Part shown: positions 14,301 to 26,059 of the stretch, one piece after another
How the letters are laid out: every line of letters starts with the position of its first letter
How positions within the stretch are numbered: position 1 is the first letter of the stretch
Source: Eunapius fragilis
Lineage: Eukaryota; Porifera; Demospongiae; Spongillida; Spongillidae
Direction: 5' to 3'
Length of the DNA stretch: 64,000 bases
NCBI GenBank assembly: GCA_963681505.1
Contig: OY811983.1
Coordinates: 4,084,122 to 4,148,121 of the forward strand
Translations under genes and position numbers: made by a program
The notes under the pieces: model-generated
The model's input: only the letters and a program-made list of their open reading frames with translations
Told to the model about the DNA's origin: nothing
The model's database searches: none

Positions 14301-17300
14301 TTATGTCACTGGACAGAAATGTGACCAATGCACATCAGGATATTACAATTTTTCATCAGCAGGATGCCAGGGTAAGGACCCATTCATAGTTCCTTCAGTA
14401 CCAACAGTATGCTGCAGTTGAAATGATTCACGTTATTCAATTCCCTACAGCATGTAACTGCAATCCGACTGGATCGTCTAGTTTGATATGCTCTACTGTT
14501 GATGGAAGTTGTCCCTGTGTATCAAATGTCACTGGACGAACATGTTCACAGTGTGCATATGGTTACTACAACCTTGTACCAGGAGTGGGCTGCTCACCCT
14601 GTAACTGTAATGTGAACGGCTCAGCTTTCTTGCAGTGTCAAGAAGGAACAGGAAGTTGTACTTGCAATGTTGGAGTTGTTGGGAACAAGTGTGATCGTTG
14701 TAATAATGGATACTATGGATTCTCAATAAGTGGTTGCAGGTAACATGGTAAACAATTACCATTTTGAATTGAAACAAAGTTACATCATACAATGCCATTT
14801 TGAAAATGAAGGAAAAAGAAGGGAGGGATTGTGTGTATTGCAAAAAATTATCATGGGCACTGATGGACTCTATGAGCTCATTTAATTCATCATATAGATC
14901 TTGCAACTGCAGTGCAACTGGTACTGTTGGAGGTAATTGTGATGCCACCACAGGTGTGTGCTTCTGTGCCACTGGAGCAACTGGACGTACATGCGGCTCC
15001 TGCCTCCCCGGCTACTTTGCTAACTCTACTGGATATTGCCAAGGTATCTTAATTTTGGTATTGAATGGGCAACAATATGCTAAGTGGTACAACGTTAATG
15101 TGGTTGTATTGTATTGCCACCATTTTAATCTATAAGTGACGACTGAAGATTTTGTACCATGTTTTGACAGGTTAAAACCTGTCAAAATCACTTTTGCACT
15201 TGCCATTTCCATGTTTTGAATGTACATTGTTGAAGACTGTTTTACCACAGAGCCTACTTACACATTCAATTCTGACCAAATTAATGTTGTGTTTTTAAGT
15301 GAACTAGAAGTACAATTAATTAGCAATTCTATGGCTTTAAAAGATTCCAGTATTATGCAACTTTGAATAAAATGACTCTGTGTTTTTTTTTTTAAAGTTG
15401 AGAATTATTAAGTTGGCACACTATAACTGTATGATGCTGAATCTTCCTCATATGGGTTGGGTGCAGTAATACTCCGTGATGCCCCATGGAATACTGTAGT
15501 TTTGCCTTCAGATAGATGAAAGAAACTGAATGATATATGCGCAAACTTAAAGAACTGGGCATTACTTGAACGTTCCAAGGGTACATTACTTGGCAAGAAG
15601 TTTCACATCAAACAAAACCAAAAATATGAAATTGTGTTACAAACAACTTCCACTACACCTATTGAGATTCTGGTTGAGATTTATGTGCTGTGATTAGAAA
15701 TTGGAGATGTCCCATGTTGTACGTAACAGTACGCTGTCCAGCACCCCATCAGTGGAGCTTGCCAAGGGCGATGGCAGCCATTTTCAGGAAGAGATGGAGA
15801 GGTTCATTTACTCAGTTACCTCATGGCTGCTAGCAACGGATTCAGAGAATCCTGGAATAATGTGCAACCCAAGCTTCTGCCCATAGGTTATAAAGCATTG
15901 TTGATTTGGGTGACCAGAGAAGCATAATGTTGACAGTAAATTTGCAACCTACTGAAATAACATAGCACATCTGACCATTCACAAGTGGCTGTTTTGTAAT
16001 AAAGCCATATTGTGGTTCCTGAAGTGTAGGGATCCAATGAGACAAAGGATCCCTTGCCAGGTAATAGCCATAGCACATACCCCTAAGTCCTATATTGTGG
16101 AAAAGCCCACTGGTCAATCCCCGAGGTCCCTACTTAGGGAAACATGAGATTCAGATGATGTCCAGGAGGCCTCACCAGTTTAGAGGCCTGCAGTACCTGA
16201 ATCCAATAGCAATTAACTCCAGAACCTGAACTGTCGTCATAACATTAAACACTTATAGGTGGAGGTGATGTTTGTCTAACGATTGTACTTGCAATGGGTG
16301 GTTACATTTGATAAGAATTCGGGTCATAATACCTTTAATTCATGCCATCCTCATATCAGTATGTGCTCCGAGTACTTTGTTCTCTCTTCTACACTACAGC
16401 ATGTAACTGTGACCCTCAGAACTCCATATCTCAGAACTGCACCAATGGAATATGTGCATGCAGCCGTGGAGCTGTGGGAGCAACATGCAATGGATGCAAC
16501 CTTGGATATTACAAATCCTTATCTGGTGTATGCACAGGTATGCATATAGTGCTGCATTGCAAAGCACTATAGCATATATGCTCTTTTTGCATTATTTATG
16601 GCAGGTAGTTAGCATTGTGTAGGAAAGGAGTTAAAGTTTTGTTGCATTTAGTGTGATGGTGTGTTTTTGTGCATTCATTTGATTTCTACTTCACCTTCAA
16701 CACCACTTTGGATCAAGCTATATAAACAGCTTCTCTGTCCATACAGATTGTGGCTGCAACATAACTGGAAGTCAGAATGTATCTTGCACATCACAAACTG
16801 GCATGTGTTTTTGCAAGAATTATGTCACTGGACAGAAATGTGACCAATGCACATCAGGATATTACAATTTTTCATCAGCAGGATGCCAGGGTAAGGACCC
16901 ATTCATAGTTCCTTCAGTACCAACAGTATGCTGCAGTTGAAATGATTCACGTTATTCAATTCCCTACAGCATGTAACTGCAATCCGACTGGATCGTCTAG
17001 TTTGATATGCTCTACTGTTGATGGAAGTTGTCCCTGTGTATCAAATGTCACTGGACGAACATGTTCACAGTGTGCCTACGGTTACTACAACCTTGTACCA
17101 GGAGTGGGCTGCTCACCCTGTAACTGTAATGTGAACGGCTCAGCTTCCTTGCAGTGTCAAGAAGGAACAGGAAGTTGTACTTGCAATGTTGGAGTTGTTG
17201 GGAACAAGTGTGATCGTTGTAACAATGGATACTATGGATTCTCAATAAGTGGTTGCAGGTATTGTTTAAATGAATTGCACCTTAATTGTTGTGGTACGGT

Positions 17301-20300
17301 ATTAAGTAGCACTTTGAGTTAAATAATCAGATGTGGTACAAATATCTCAGAGTGCAGTATGACACAGATGGGATGGAGTGTGCATTTAATTTCGAATTTC
17401 ATCCTTCATCCAGATATTGCAACTGCAGTGCAACTGGTACCATTGGAGGTAGTTGTGATATCACCACTGGTGTGTGCTTCTGTGCCATTGGAGCAACCGG
17501 ACGTACATGTGATTCCTGCCTACCTGGTTATTCTGCTAATTCCACTGGATATTGCCAAGGTATCTTCATGGATGGAACTTTTAAAACAACCTAAAAACAT
17601 GTTGTGCATACATGCACATGTGTGTATTGTGCAACGTGAAGTAAAGTACGTCACGAGTCAATAATACACAACTTTGACTTTGAATGAAACTTGGAATTTC
17701 ACATCATGCTAAATAGGCTAAAAATTCATAAATTAATGTCAGTATTATATTGGTAACCATTTGTTCTCTCTTCTACACTACAGCATGTAACTGTGACCCT
17801 CAGAACTCTGTATCTCAGAACTGCACCAATGGAATATGTACATGCAGCCGTGGAGCTGTGGGAGCAACATGCAATGGATGCAACCTTGGATATTACAAAT
17901 CCTTATCTGGTGTATGCACAGGTATGCAATTCACTCATGAAGAGAGTACATTGTAAAACACTACAGTGTATATATGCTGCTTCATTTGCATATGTAGTAG
18001 GTAGTAGAGTAGGTGCAATGCAAGATCGGGGCTTGTTTTTCATGTTATGTTGTGTTGTTAGACTACGTTTTGATCAAACTATATAGATATGTTTTAATGC
18101 CATATTTCTATGTTCCATACAGATTGTGGCTGCAACATAACTGGAAGTCAGAATGTGTCTTGCACATCACAAACTGGCATGTGTTTTTGCAAGAATTACG
18201 TCACTGGACAGAAATGTGACCAATGCACATCAGGATATTTCAACTTCTCATCAGTAGGATGCCAAGGTGAATAATTAACGAACACACACTTCCAAGAATA
18301 TATAGCAGTTGATATGATTTGTTTATTTTTAATTCTTTGTAGCATGTAACTGCAATCCCAATGGATCGTCTAGTTTGATCTGCTCTACTGTTGATGGAAG
18401 TTGTCCCTGTGTATCAAATGTCACTGGACGAACATGTTCACAGTGTGCATACGGTTACTACAATCTTGTATCAGGAGTGGGCTGCTCATCCTGTAACTGT
18501 AATGTGAACGGCTCAGCTTCCTTGCAGTGTCAAGAAGGAACAGGAAGTTGTACTTGCAATGTTGGAGTTGTTGGGAACAAGTGTGATCGTTGTAACAATG
18601 GATACTATGGATTCTCCAAAAATGGTTGCAGGTATGGTATCCAACTGCATTTCATTTTACCATGTGAATCATTGTAGTTTCATGGGTGACACTTATCTGG
18701 TATGAAATCAGCAATTTGGTTTTGTTTGTATCTAGACAAGGAGGAAGTGGAGGGGTAGTGGGTGGAAAAGATCTGACTTCTGAGAAAGAGGCACTTAGTA
18801 GAGAGATAGAGAGTAGTACTTTGTACAGATGACTATTCTGTGCAATAGTAACAGTGGATTATATGTTTTTGGTCTTGTATTGTCATGTCTACAACATTCT
18901 TTTTTTCTTTTTTTCTGTATCAGATCTTGCAACTGTAGTGCAACTGGTACCATTGGAGGTAGTTGTGATGTCACCACAGGTGTGTGCTTCTGTGCCACTG
19001 GAGCAAATGGACGTACGTGTGACTCCTGCCTCCCCGGTTACTACACAAACTCAACTGGATATTGTCAAGGTAGCTTCATTTGGTGTTAATATGTCTACAT
19101 GCATTGATTTAAATATGATTTGGCAGTAACACAAACACTGTATTTGCTGTGATACCAAGGGATAATCAAAACAATTCCTGTAATTTCTGTTCATTTCTAA
19201 AATGGCTACATGCTTGTGTCTCATGCAACTTTTATTAAATGTCTATCGTCCTGAATGCCATGCAGGAAGTACAATTGTGCACCTTCTGTTCAGCAAAAAA
19301 AGTGTTTACCGTTGTTGAGAAATTATATTCTTTTGATAAGAGTACAACACACCATGCTAGTGGAGCTATCCATTACGCTTGATGGGCAGTAAATAAATCA
19401 TTTGGATAGCTCTACTGATACAAATTACCAATAGGATTATAGCTTTGTTTTTTGTTAAATGTCATAACTAGGTAGCCAGCAGAGCTCTGGCATGTTTCTG
19501 CATTAATACCAGGCCCAAACTACTGTAGAATAGCACTTTAGTGGCTGAGAAGCATGTTTTGTATAGTCAAAATCTTGGCTAGACTTCTCTTGCCACCTCA
19601 TCCATTGAACACCTCGAAAACTAATGGGATACCCATCCAACTTTGATCTCTCCTGACAGTGTACATCTTTATTGAAATGTTTTCATCTTCTCCCCTCTCT
19701 GCTGCTTTGCCTGCGGTATTGCTCACTTCTGTCAACAATTGTGGATTAATCAGATTGATTAGCATAAGGTTTAAGATAGCAGGGTGAAGGAATTCTCATT
19801 TCTAAGACATCAGCAAGATATAACACAGTCTACTCCTAGTTCTGGTGCCAAAACGTCCTTCTGACATAGTTTTAAAAATTGTCCCGTAAGTGGTTATGCT
19901 TTGTTATTATGTCACCTCTGACTTATAGGTAAGAGAGAGCCGAGGTTGTGCTGGCAAAGTGGACATTGCTAATGTTCTGATGAAACTGGGAAACCAAGCA
20001 ACCATTTGTTATTTGGCCTTAAATCTAATCCCAATGTGTTCAGACTTAAGCCATGCATGTGCTTCATATGTCTGGCCTTTAGATCTGGTGATTTTAAATT
20101 GACAATGCTTGCTCAATTTTGAAAGGTGAGGTATACTCACTGGAAGTAACAGGAGCATAAGGGAAAAGGCTCAAGATAGTTATTAACTTGTAGCCACTAA
20201 TATTGATGTGTAAACATAAGTACTCTGTTCTCTTCTACACCACAGCATGTAACTGTGACCCTCGAAACTCCATATCTCAGAACTGCACCAATGGAATATG

Positions 20301-23300
20301 TACATGCAGCCGTGGAGCTGTGGGAGCAACATGCAATGGATGCAACCTTGGATATTACAAATCCTTATCTGGTGTATGCACAGGTATGCATATAATGCTG
20401 CGTTGCAAAGCACTATAGTCATATGTTGCTCCTTTTGAATATGCATGGTAGGTATTTAACATTATTAGGAAAGGAGTTGAAGGTTTTGGATATTACAAGT
20501 ACTTAGTTGGTGTAGTCAGAGATACTGTATAATATAGTATCTCTGGGATACATACTTTGTTCTGTGGATAATGTTATTTGAAGTGCTATCTTTTTCTTAC
20601 AATCATGGTGGGTACGGGCTGATTGTATTATGAGATGTGAACAAAGTTATTAAATAAGGTTGTTCTTAAGATAAGGTTTTATTACTGTTTTACCTTATTA
20701 ACAGCATACAGTTTATAATTAAAAACCTATGGTTACTATGCAACCTATATAAAATGCCTGCGCAATACAAATACAATTTATTGTTGTCACAAGGAACTAC
20801 ATGTGCTGTACTAATGCTGCATTTGGAGCACAGGACTCACATACGTGTATATCGAGGCTTGTGGTTGTTATGTACATTTGTGTGGTCATTACTATTGGTT
20901 GCTAGGTACGCGTTGCTGTTTATATACAAACCCACAAGTGTTGCGCGAGACAAGTATCTGTATCGTTTATATAGTTTATGGGAGAAATTTGCAATGATAT
21001 CCGAGAAAAGATCGGTAGCGGATTTGACTCAAATGTGTAGTATTTATTATTATTATCCACATTTGTATTTCAGATTGTGGCTGCAATAGAACTGGAAGTG
21101 TGAATTCATCTTGCGCAGAACAGACTGGCACATGTTATTGCAAGAAATATGTGACTGGACAGAAGTGCGATTCCTGCCAGCAAAACTATTACCAACTCTC
21201 TCCAAGTGACCCAGAAGGATGCCAGCCTTGCAACTGTAACCTTGGAGGTTCCTTTGGAGCTCAATGCAATATGTTTACTGGACAGTGTCTGTGTAGAAAT
21301 GGGGTCACGGGGCGGGATTGTTCCACTGTAGTTCCCGGACGTTTCTTCCCCCTGCCTGACTACTTGATCTTAGAAGCTGAATATTCTTCAGGGTCCTACC
21401 AAAAGGTGCTTCTCACAGATGGGGAGAATACCCTGTACACTGGTACAGGAACAGCCTCTGTGACCAGTGGTAACAACAGTGTGCTTGACCTTGGCCTGCT
21501 GACACCACCCTCTGGTGGATGGTATCAAGCCACATTTCGGTATAGCCTTCAAGGTCATTCTGCATGGCCTTCTGGTACACTAGAGATACAAGCTGGATCA
21601 GAAGTGGGTAATGGAGCACCCAGCTGCACTGAACCTATTGACAGGCTAGTCATCCAGTATGTACAGTGGAGTGTGGGTATTAGAACTGCCGTTGGACAAA
21701 ATGTGTGCCTTCGTGGAGGTCGCAGCTATCACTTTGTGCTGAAGGCTTTTGATGGCGGCATTCTGGAACCAGGAAGGGCTCTGAACATAGATTCCTTTTT
21801 TCTCACGCCTGTATTCATAAATGGCCTTGCAGTGTTTAACGACAACTCATTGTATGCAACCTACAATACCTGTGTCAACTCATTGCAAACATTGCCCAGA
21901 TCATCAACTGTACTAAGTACATGTAGGGATACTATATTTGAAGTATCAACAGCTGTTTTCAATGGAACCCTTCGTAAGTGTGCATCTGCGTTTGTAGTTT
22001 TAGAATGCTACTGCTTCTTTACCCACAGCATGCACCTGCAATGCAACTGGATCGACTAACAGTGCACTGTGCAATGAGTATGGTGGTCAGTGTTCTTGCA
22101 ATGTGCACATTGGTGGTCTGCAGTGTGGATATTGCACACCAGGGTATTATAACTTCTCATCAAGTGGATGTCAAGGTACTGTTTACATTCTTTTTGCTTT
22201 TTGTGGTATCAGTAGTTTGACCAAAGAGTAGTTATTATCAGGCATTGAAATATTACAAGTAAACGTTTGGTTTCACTGTTGAATTCAATTATTATGGAAA
22301 TTTATAGACTGTACTGCAAAGCTTGAGTATTTAGTGCCACAACTCCCAACAAAGCAATGGCATAATATTATTGAAGCAATGAGGAAACTATATTTTATAA
22401 TGCTTTGTAATTGATTAATAAATGAGGCAACCAAGTGTGATTTTGTTAGTCGTCACAAAATTATAGCTAGCTGTTTATCTCCATAGAAAGGTACTGTGGT
22501 GCAACTTATATTAATAGTGTAAATTCTACCATCATCTGACCTCTGCAGCTTGTGCCTGTAATCCCAATGGATCGTCTAGTTTGATCTGCTCTGCTGTTGA
22601 TGGAAGATGTCCCTGTGTATCAAATGTCACTGGACGAACATGCTCACAGTGTGCATACGGTTACTACAACCTTGTACCAGGAGTGGGCTGCTCATCCTGT
22701 AACTGTAATGTGAACGGCTCAGCTTCCTTGCAGTGTCAAGAAGGAACAGGAAGTTGCACTTGCAAACCTAATGTTGCAGGAGACAAATGTGACCATTGTT
22801 TGAATGGATATTATGGTTTGGATACAGGTGTTGGATGCAGGTTAGTCAGTATATCCATATTTTTGCCACAACTATGTATTTTGGAATGAAATCAAACTAA
22901 AAATCTAACTGATCTTCTATCATATTCCCTTAGCTCATGCAGTTGTAGTGCAACTGGTACAATTGGAGGTAGTTGTGATGGCACAACTGGTGTGTGTTTC
23001 TGTGCCACTGGAGCATCTGGGCATACATGTGACTCCTGTCTCAATGGCTACTATGCAAATTCAACTGGATATTGTCAGGGTGAGGTTTAATGTGAATGTG
23101 GTAAAAGGGTAAATGTAGTTAGGATTATTGGAATTACACATATAGATATCCTACAAATGCTCAAACTATAAGCATGATTACTGCCTTAGTACATCGCAAA
23201 TGCTACTCCATGTGATTACATTATCACTATTAGCTTTTTACCTTACCTATACACGCTGAACTGTTCAAGAGCAAAGTCATTGAGATATTAATAATGATAT

Positions 23301-25544
23301 TACTTTTTCATTTGTTTGTGCTTCATGCTTTACTCCAGCATTGTGTGTTAGTAATTAAGCCCATGATTAGAAAAATGTTTCCGGAGGCAAAAAGGATTTT
23401 GAGTTTGATTTCCATCCTTTCTCATTCCCTAATAAGAACACTAAACCAATCTTAGTTCGTTCAATCCAAATGTTATATACTACATTCTAAACTTTGTTTA
23501 TAAATTTCATTGTACTAGTGTCTGTCAGTAAAGCTTATCTGTGATTTCTTCTTTTTATATAGCATGCAACTGTGACCCTCAGAACTCCATATCACAGAAT
23601 TGCAACAATGGCATTTGCGCCTGCAGAGCAGGAGCCATGGGAAAAACTTGTGATGAATGCATTTTTGGTTACTACAAAACAGCAAGTGGTGTATGCACAG
23701 GTGAGAAAACATCATTGATCTTGCAAAGCTATTTATTGAACTTTCAATTCACACAGTCTGTTCCAACTGCTATAGACAGGCTGCTGCCACTGTTATTAAT
23801 ACTAATAGCACTCTGTTGTTCAACTCCTACCTTCTTAATAACACAGTCGTACCAGACCAAACATTAATTGAGCAATTTAGCAATGCTTCAGCTGCCATTA
23901 CTGTGGTTTGCCTAAAGGCAAATGATACCGTGAAACTCTTCTTCATTATACAATCATCATTACCTAAAGTAGCTGAACAGATAGTGCAGTTTGCTTTAAA
24001 TGTTTCACATACCATGGACTTGCTAGGAATAGTCCAATATTACGCAGATGTTGTATACATAAATGCTATAGCTGCCTCTACACTGCAAAATGAAATAGAA
24101 GAAGAAATTATCTATGCTTTGGATTGCATATCTAGAGTTCGCACATCTTTTTTACCTCAACTTCAGATGTCAGCAGATGCTATATGTAATTATGTGCCTA
24201 TAGGACAACAGCTTTATAATGAATTGGTCAACTTCTCCTCAATTCTACAAAAGCAGCTTAATCAGGTTAATAGCAGTCTTACCAAAACACTAGTAATACT
24301 TTCGTACATCAACTCCACCATTAATCAGACTGTGACACTAACTGCTCGCAATCTTGATTCTACTGCTGTACTGCAGGCGAATGTAATGGATGGTGAAGCC
24401 AAGCTGAATTTTGTTAACACAGCTGTGGTTGCACTAAAAGACAAAATTGAAGCACTATCAAACACAATCACAAAGTATTTATCAATGCCAATCATACTGC
24501 CACATGAGAGAGACCTGATATCACTTTGGACTAGTATCAATGATACCATTTTGCTTGTGGGCAACCTTATAAATGAAGTTAATACTGAGTTCACATCTGC
24601 TTTGTTGATAAGCAACCAGTTGGAACAGCTGCAGGCAAAATTTGACACATTGAACAATAAGCTATCACAATACATTGATGCATCCATTCTGAATAGTAAC
24701 ACTGCCAGCAGCTTAAATTTGTCAACTGATGCAGAATTGATAAGCACCAATCATACCATTACTAATGCTATTGCTGTATTGAATGACATCCAAATGTTCA
24801 GGGCCCTATTTAGCCAAGCACAGTCCTTATTGAACCTGCTGTTGAGCAATCTTACTGATCTCAATGTGATGACAAATTACTCCATGCTATCAATTGAAAG
24901 AATGCATCTTATTTTTTCGAGCTTCTATCTAGCAGCAAGTACAGTGAATGATACAAGTGCTACTGTCAAAATTGCATCCAACAAGGTAAGGGTAACTTCC
25001 ATGTCTCTGCATATTGATACTGGCGGCTTATCTTTTTTTTTTTTTCCAGATTCTGTTGGTGAATTATAGTCTACCTACGTTGACACTATACCTGGTTCAA
25101 GCTTTAAGTAATTCAAACGTATTGTTAGGTGAAGCAGCACAAATAAATGCAACTGTTCAGAAGATACGCAGCGAATCCCAGGAAATCAATACGCAAATAT
25201 CAATCACAAACACGTTGCATGGAAAAGGAAGCGTCTTAACCAACCAGAGTAGCCAATATGTCTACACCGCTATGCATCAATGGAACACGGTGAAAGTACA
25301 ACTCCAGTTGGTTTACAACCAGTCCTCCAATTTATTGCATCGAATAAACTCAACCAAAACACTGATTGATGTTGTGCAGCGAGAAGCATATTCCACTGCT
25401 TCACTATATCAAAGTTTGAATGTCACACGTGGAATGCAACAAAACAGAAGGTTACAGCTTGAAGCTGAAATAAAAGCAGTGCAAAGCAGTGTGCAATACT
25501 TGAGACAATTGCGTAATGCAATCACAACGAAGTGTTTTAATTAG
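7431..25544 (+). CDS. Laminin beta-like chain with duplicated L4 domain
   Basis: The model has 27 exons totalling 8,406 nt, about 2,801 residues plus stop, with every junction in frame. Exons: 7431-8364, 8566-8754, 8831-8995, 9515-10414, 10470-10616, 11951-12239, 12399-12544, 13881-14018, 14228-14371, 14451-14739, 14898-15043, 16400-16537, 16747-16890, 16970-17258, 17414-17559, 17784-17921, 18123-18266, 18343-18631, 18924-19069, 20246-20383, 21074-21973, 22029-22175, 22549-22840, 22934-23079, 23563-23700, 23757-24985, 25050-25544. Order: signal peptide, LN domain, about four and a half laminin-EGF (LE) modules, L4 type IV B domain, about 20 LE modules, second L4, five LE modules, then a roughly 575-residue coiled coil ending in a cysteine (KCFN). 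LN plus a type-B L4 and no LG domains points to the beta class. Laminins trimerise through the coil and build basement-membrane-like matrix. The second L4 and the expanded LE run are unlike the canonical beta chain (one L4, about 13 LE). It could equally be a laminin-related sponge paralogue outside the vertebrate beta group. Confidence 0.9.
9515..10616 (+). other. First L4 (laminin IV type B) domain with flanking LE modules
   Basis: Exon 9515-10414 encodes one LE module (DCQCNTTGSV...), a split LE half (PCNCNLGGSFG to GRDCSTV), then the L4 domain beginning PGRFFPLLDYLILEAEYS. The domain closes with the beta-chain pattern C-R-D-T-I-F-E-V-S and runs directly into the next LE module in exon 10470-10616 (CTCNATGSTNSALC). 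The arrangement parallels the L4 of laminin beta1, where a similar C-R-N-I-I-F-S-I-S element precedes an LE module. Confidence 0.88.
10893..11809. mobile_element. Tc1/mariner-type non-autonomous element (917 bp)
   Basis: The ends are CAGGGTGTCCACAAAAAAGC and, inverted, CAGGGTGTCCATGAAAGAACG, and each end is flanked by a TA dinucleotide (10891-10892 and 11810-11811). That is the TA target duplication typical of Tc1/mariner. The interior is AT-rich with no transposase reading frame. It lies in the intron after the first L4/LE pair; the equivalent intron at 22176-22548 lacks it. Confidence 0.8.
11951..14371 (+). repeat. LE cassette 1 (modules A-B-C-D)
   Basis: Four exons make a 717-nt, 239-residue cassette of five laminin-EGF modules. 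A (11951-12239) holds two modules, while B (12399-12544), C (13881-14018) and D (14228-14371) hold one each. Intron phases are 1-2 for A, 2-1 for B and 1-1 for C and D, so the whole cassette is symmetric (1-1) and can be duplicated without breaking frame. In this copy module C starts with V instead of A (TATGTAAC rather than CATGTAAC). Confidence 0.9.
12655..12680. repeat. Perfect 26-bp palindrome in intron, duplicated at 15162-15187
   Basis: The arms TTTTGACAGG and CCTGTCAAAA surround TTTAAA in the B-C intron of cassette 1. The cassette 2 copy at 15162-15187 keeps the arms but carries a centre mismatch (TTAAAA). It could be the footprint of a small element or simply a hairpin; no function is assigned. 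Confidence 0.7.
14451..16890 (+). repeat. LE cassette 2
   Basis: Exons 14451-14739, 14898-15043, 16400-16537 and 16747-16890 repeat cassette 1 almost base for base, at an offset of about 2,500 bp. The introns are copied too, including the 1.3-kb intron between B and C. Differences are scattered substitutions and small indels. This is the most recent of the internal duplications. Confidence 0.9.
16970..18266 (+). repeat. LE cassette 3 (compact introns)
   Basis: Exons 16970-17258, 17414-17559, 17784-17921 and 18123-18266. The coding modules are the same, but the B-C intron is only 224 bp, lacking the 1.3-kb sequence seen in cassettes 1 and 2. The long intron was therefore gained before the cassette 1/2 split, or lost here. 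Confidence 0.88.
18343..20383 (+). repeat. LE cassette 4 (A-B-C)
   Basis: Exons 18343-18631, 18924-19069 and 20246-20383. The place of module D is taken by the LE-plus-L4 exon at 21074. Its B-C intron (19070-20245) is 1.2 kb of sequence unrelated to that in cassettes 1 and 2, with a small inverted repeat at 19359-19416 and no recognised element. Confidence 0.87.
21074..22175 (+). other. Second, near-identical L4 domain copy
   Basis: Exon 21074-21973 is exactly as long as 9515-10414 (900 nt) and nearly identical over the L4 part, at an offset of about 11.56 kb. Exon 22029-22175 likewise matches 10470-10616, and the short intron between the two exons is also conserved. The few changes are mostly conservative (for example LLDY to LPDY, HFML to HFVL). 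This is a segmental duplication inside the gene, not convergent use of a domain. Confidence 0.9.
22549..23700 (+). repeat. LE cassette 5 (A-B-C), last before the coiled coil
   Basis: Exons 22549-22840, 22934-23079 and 23563-23700. This is the most diverged copy: A is 3 nt longer and ends KPNVAGDKCDHCLNGYYG rather than NVGVVGNKCDRC, and C reads CRAGAMGKTCDEC. It lies directly before the coiled coil, as the distal LE modules do in canonical beta chains. Confidence 0.87.
23757..25544 (+). other. Coiled-coil (LCC) exons and C-terminus
   Basis: Exon 23757-24985 opens with the CSNCYRQAA element that closes the LE region, then runs as a long helix-forming stretch rich in Leu, Ile, Asn, Ser and N-X-S/T sites. 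Exon 25050-25544 continues the coil to KCFN and stop. The length (about 575 residues) is close to the roughly 600 of laminin beta/gamma coils, and the near-terminal Cys fits the known beta-gamma interchain disulphide. No mid-coil cysteine cluster like the vertebrate beta-knob is visible, which argues against strict orthology to vertebrate beta chains. Confidence 0.8.
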
Positions 25545-25898
25545 TGCGACACTTACTGTTCAACTGCTTAACAATGGCCAAGACACATCAGTATTGGTAT
25601 GCATTAATTCCCGTCCTAAAATCACTGGCATACATTTGATAGGAGTACAAAACTATTGATCTATTGTATTTTACAGCTCTTATGTTCTTATCCTGCAAAA
25701 ATTTGTCTATATTAATTTCCTTTTTTATATATGGGATCGGTGTTCATTAAAGACTGCATAAATGATATGTTTCCTGAACCAAATTCTAATAAGCAGTCAC
25801 ACGACATTTCTATGCATAGAAATGCTACGTACATAAAAAATATTCCATCCTGTGTTCAATACTATATCCCGCAATGTTTGTATAGTTTACTACTGAAG

Positions 25899-25904
25899 AA
25901 TAAA
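25899..25904 (+). terminator. Candidate polyadenylation signal of the laminin-like gene
   Basis: AATAAA lies 355 bp after the stop codon in AT-rich sequence, as expected for a 3' UTR end. A second A-rich AATAAAATAAA run lies near 25979. Which one is used cannot be told from sequence alone. Confidence 0.45.
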
Positions 25905-26059
25905 TGACTTATACATGCTGCAAACGTAATTCCCTCAACAAGGTCTCTATTACTAGTGCATCAGTGTAATGCAACAGAAATAAAATAAAAAAATCCCCAT
26001 TGAGCACCAATCAACACTGACAACGGGTCCCGTCATTGTAGTGCTAGTGCTACGTAGCG

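Noticed and set aside
19359-19416. Short inverted repeat (AGTGGAGCTATCCA arms) as a transposon
   Set aside because: Only 13 of 14 bases pair, with no target duplication and no second copy seen; too weak to name.
11951-23700. Regularly spaced repeats as a CRISPR-like array
   Set aside because: The repeats are exons with EGF cysteine patterns and intron phases in a eukaryotic gene.
7431-25544. Reading this region as two neighbouring laminin genes
   Set aside because: No second signal peptide or LN domain and no stop occurs between the units, and all junctions keep one frame from 7431 to 25544.
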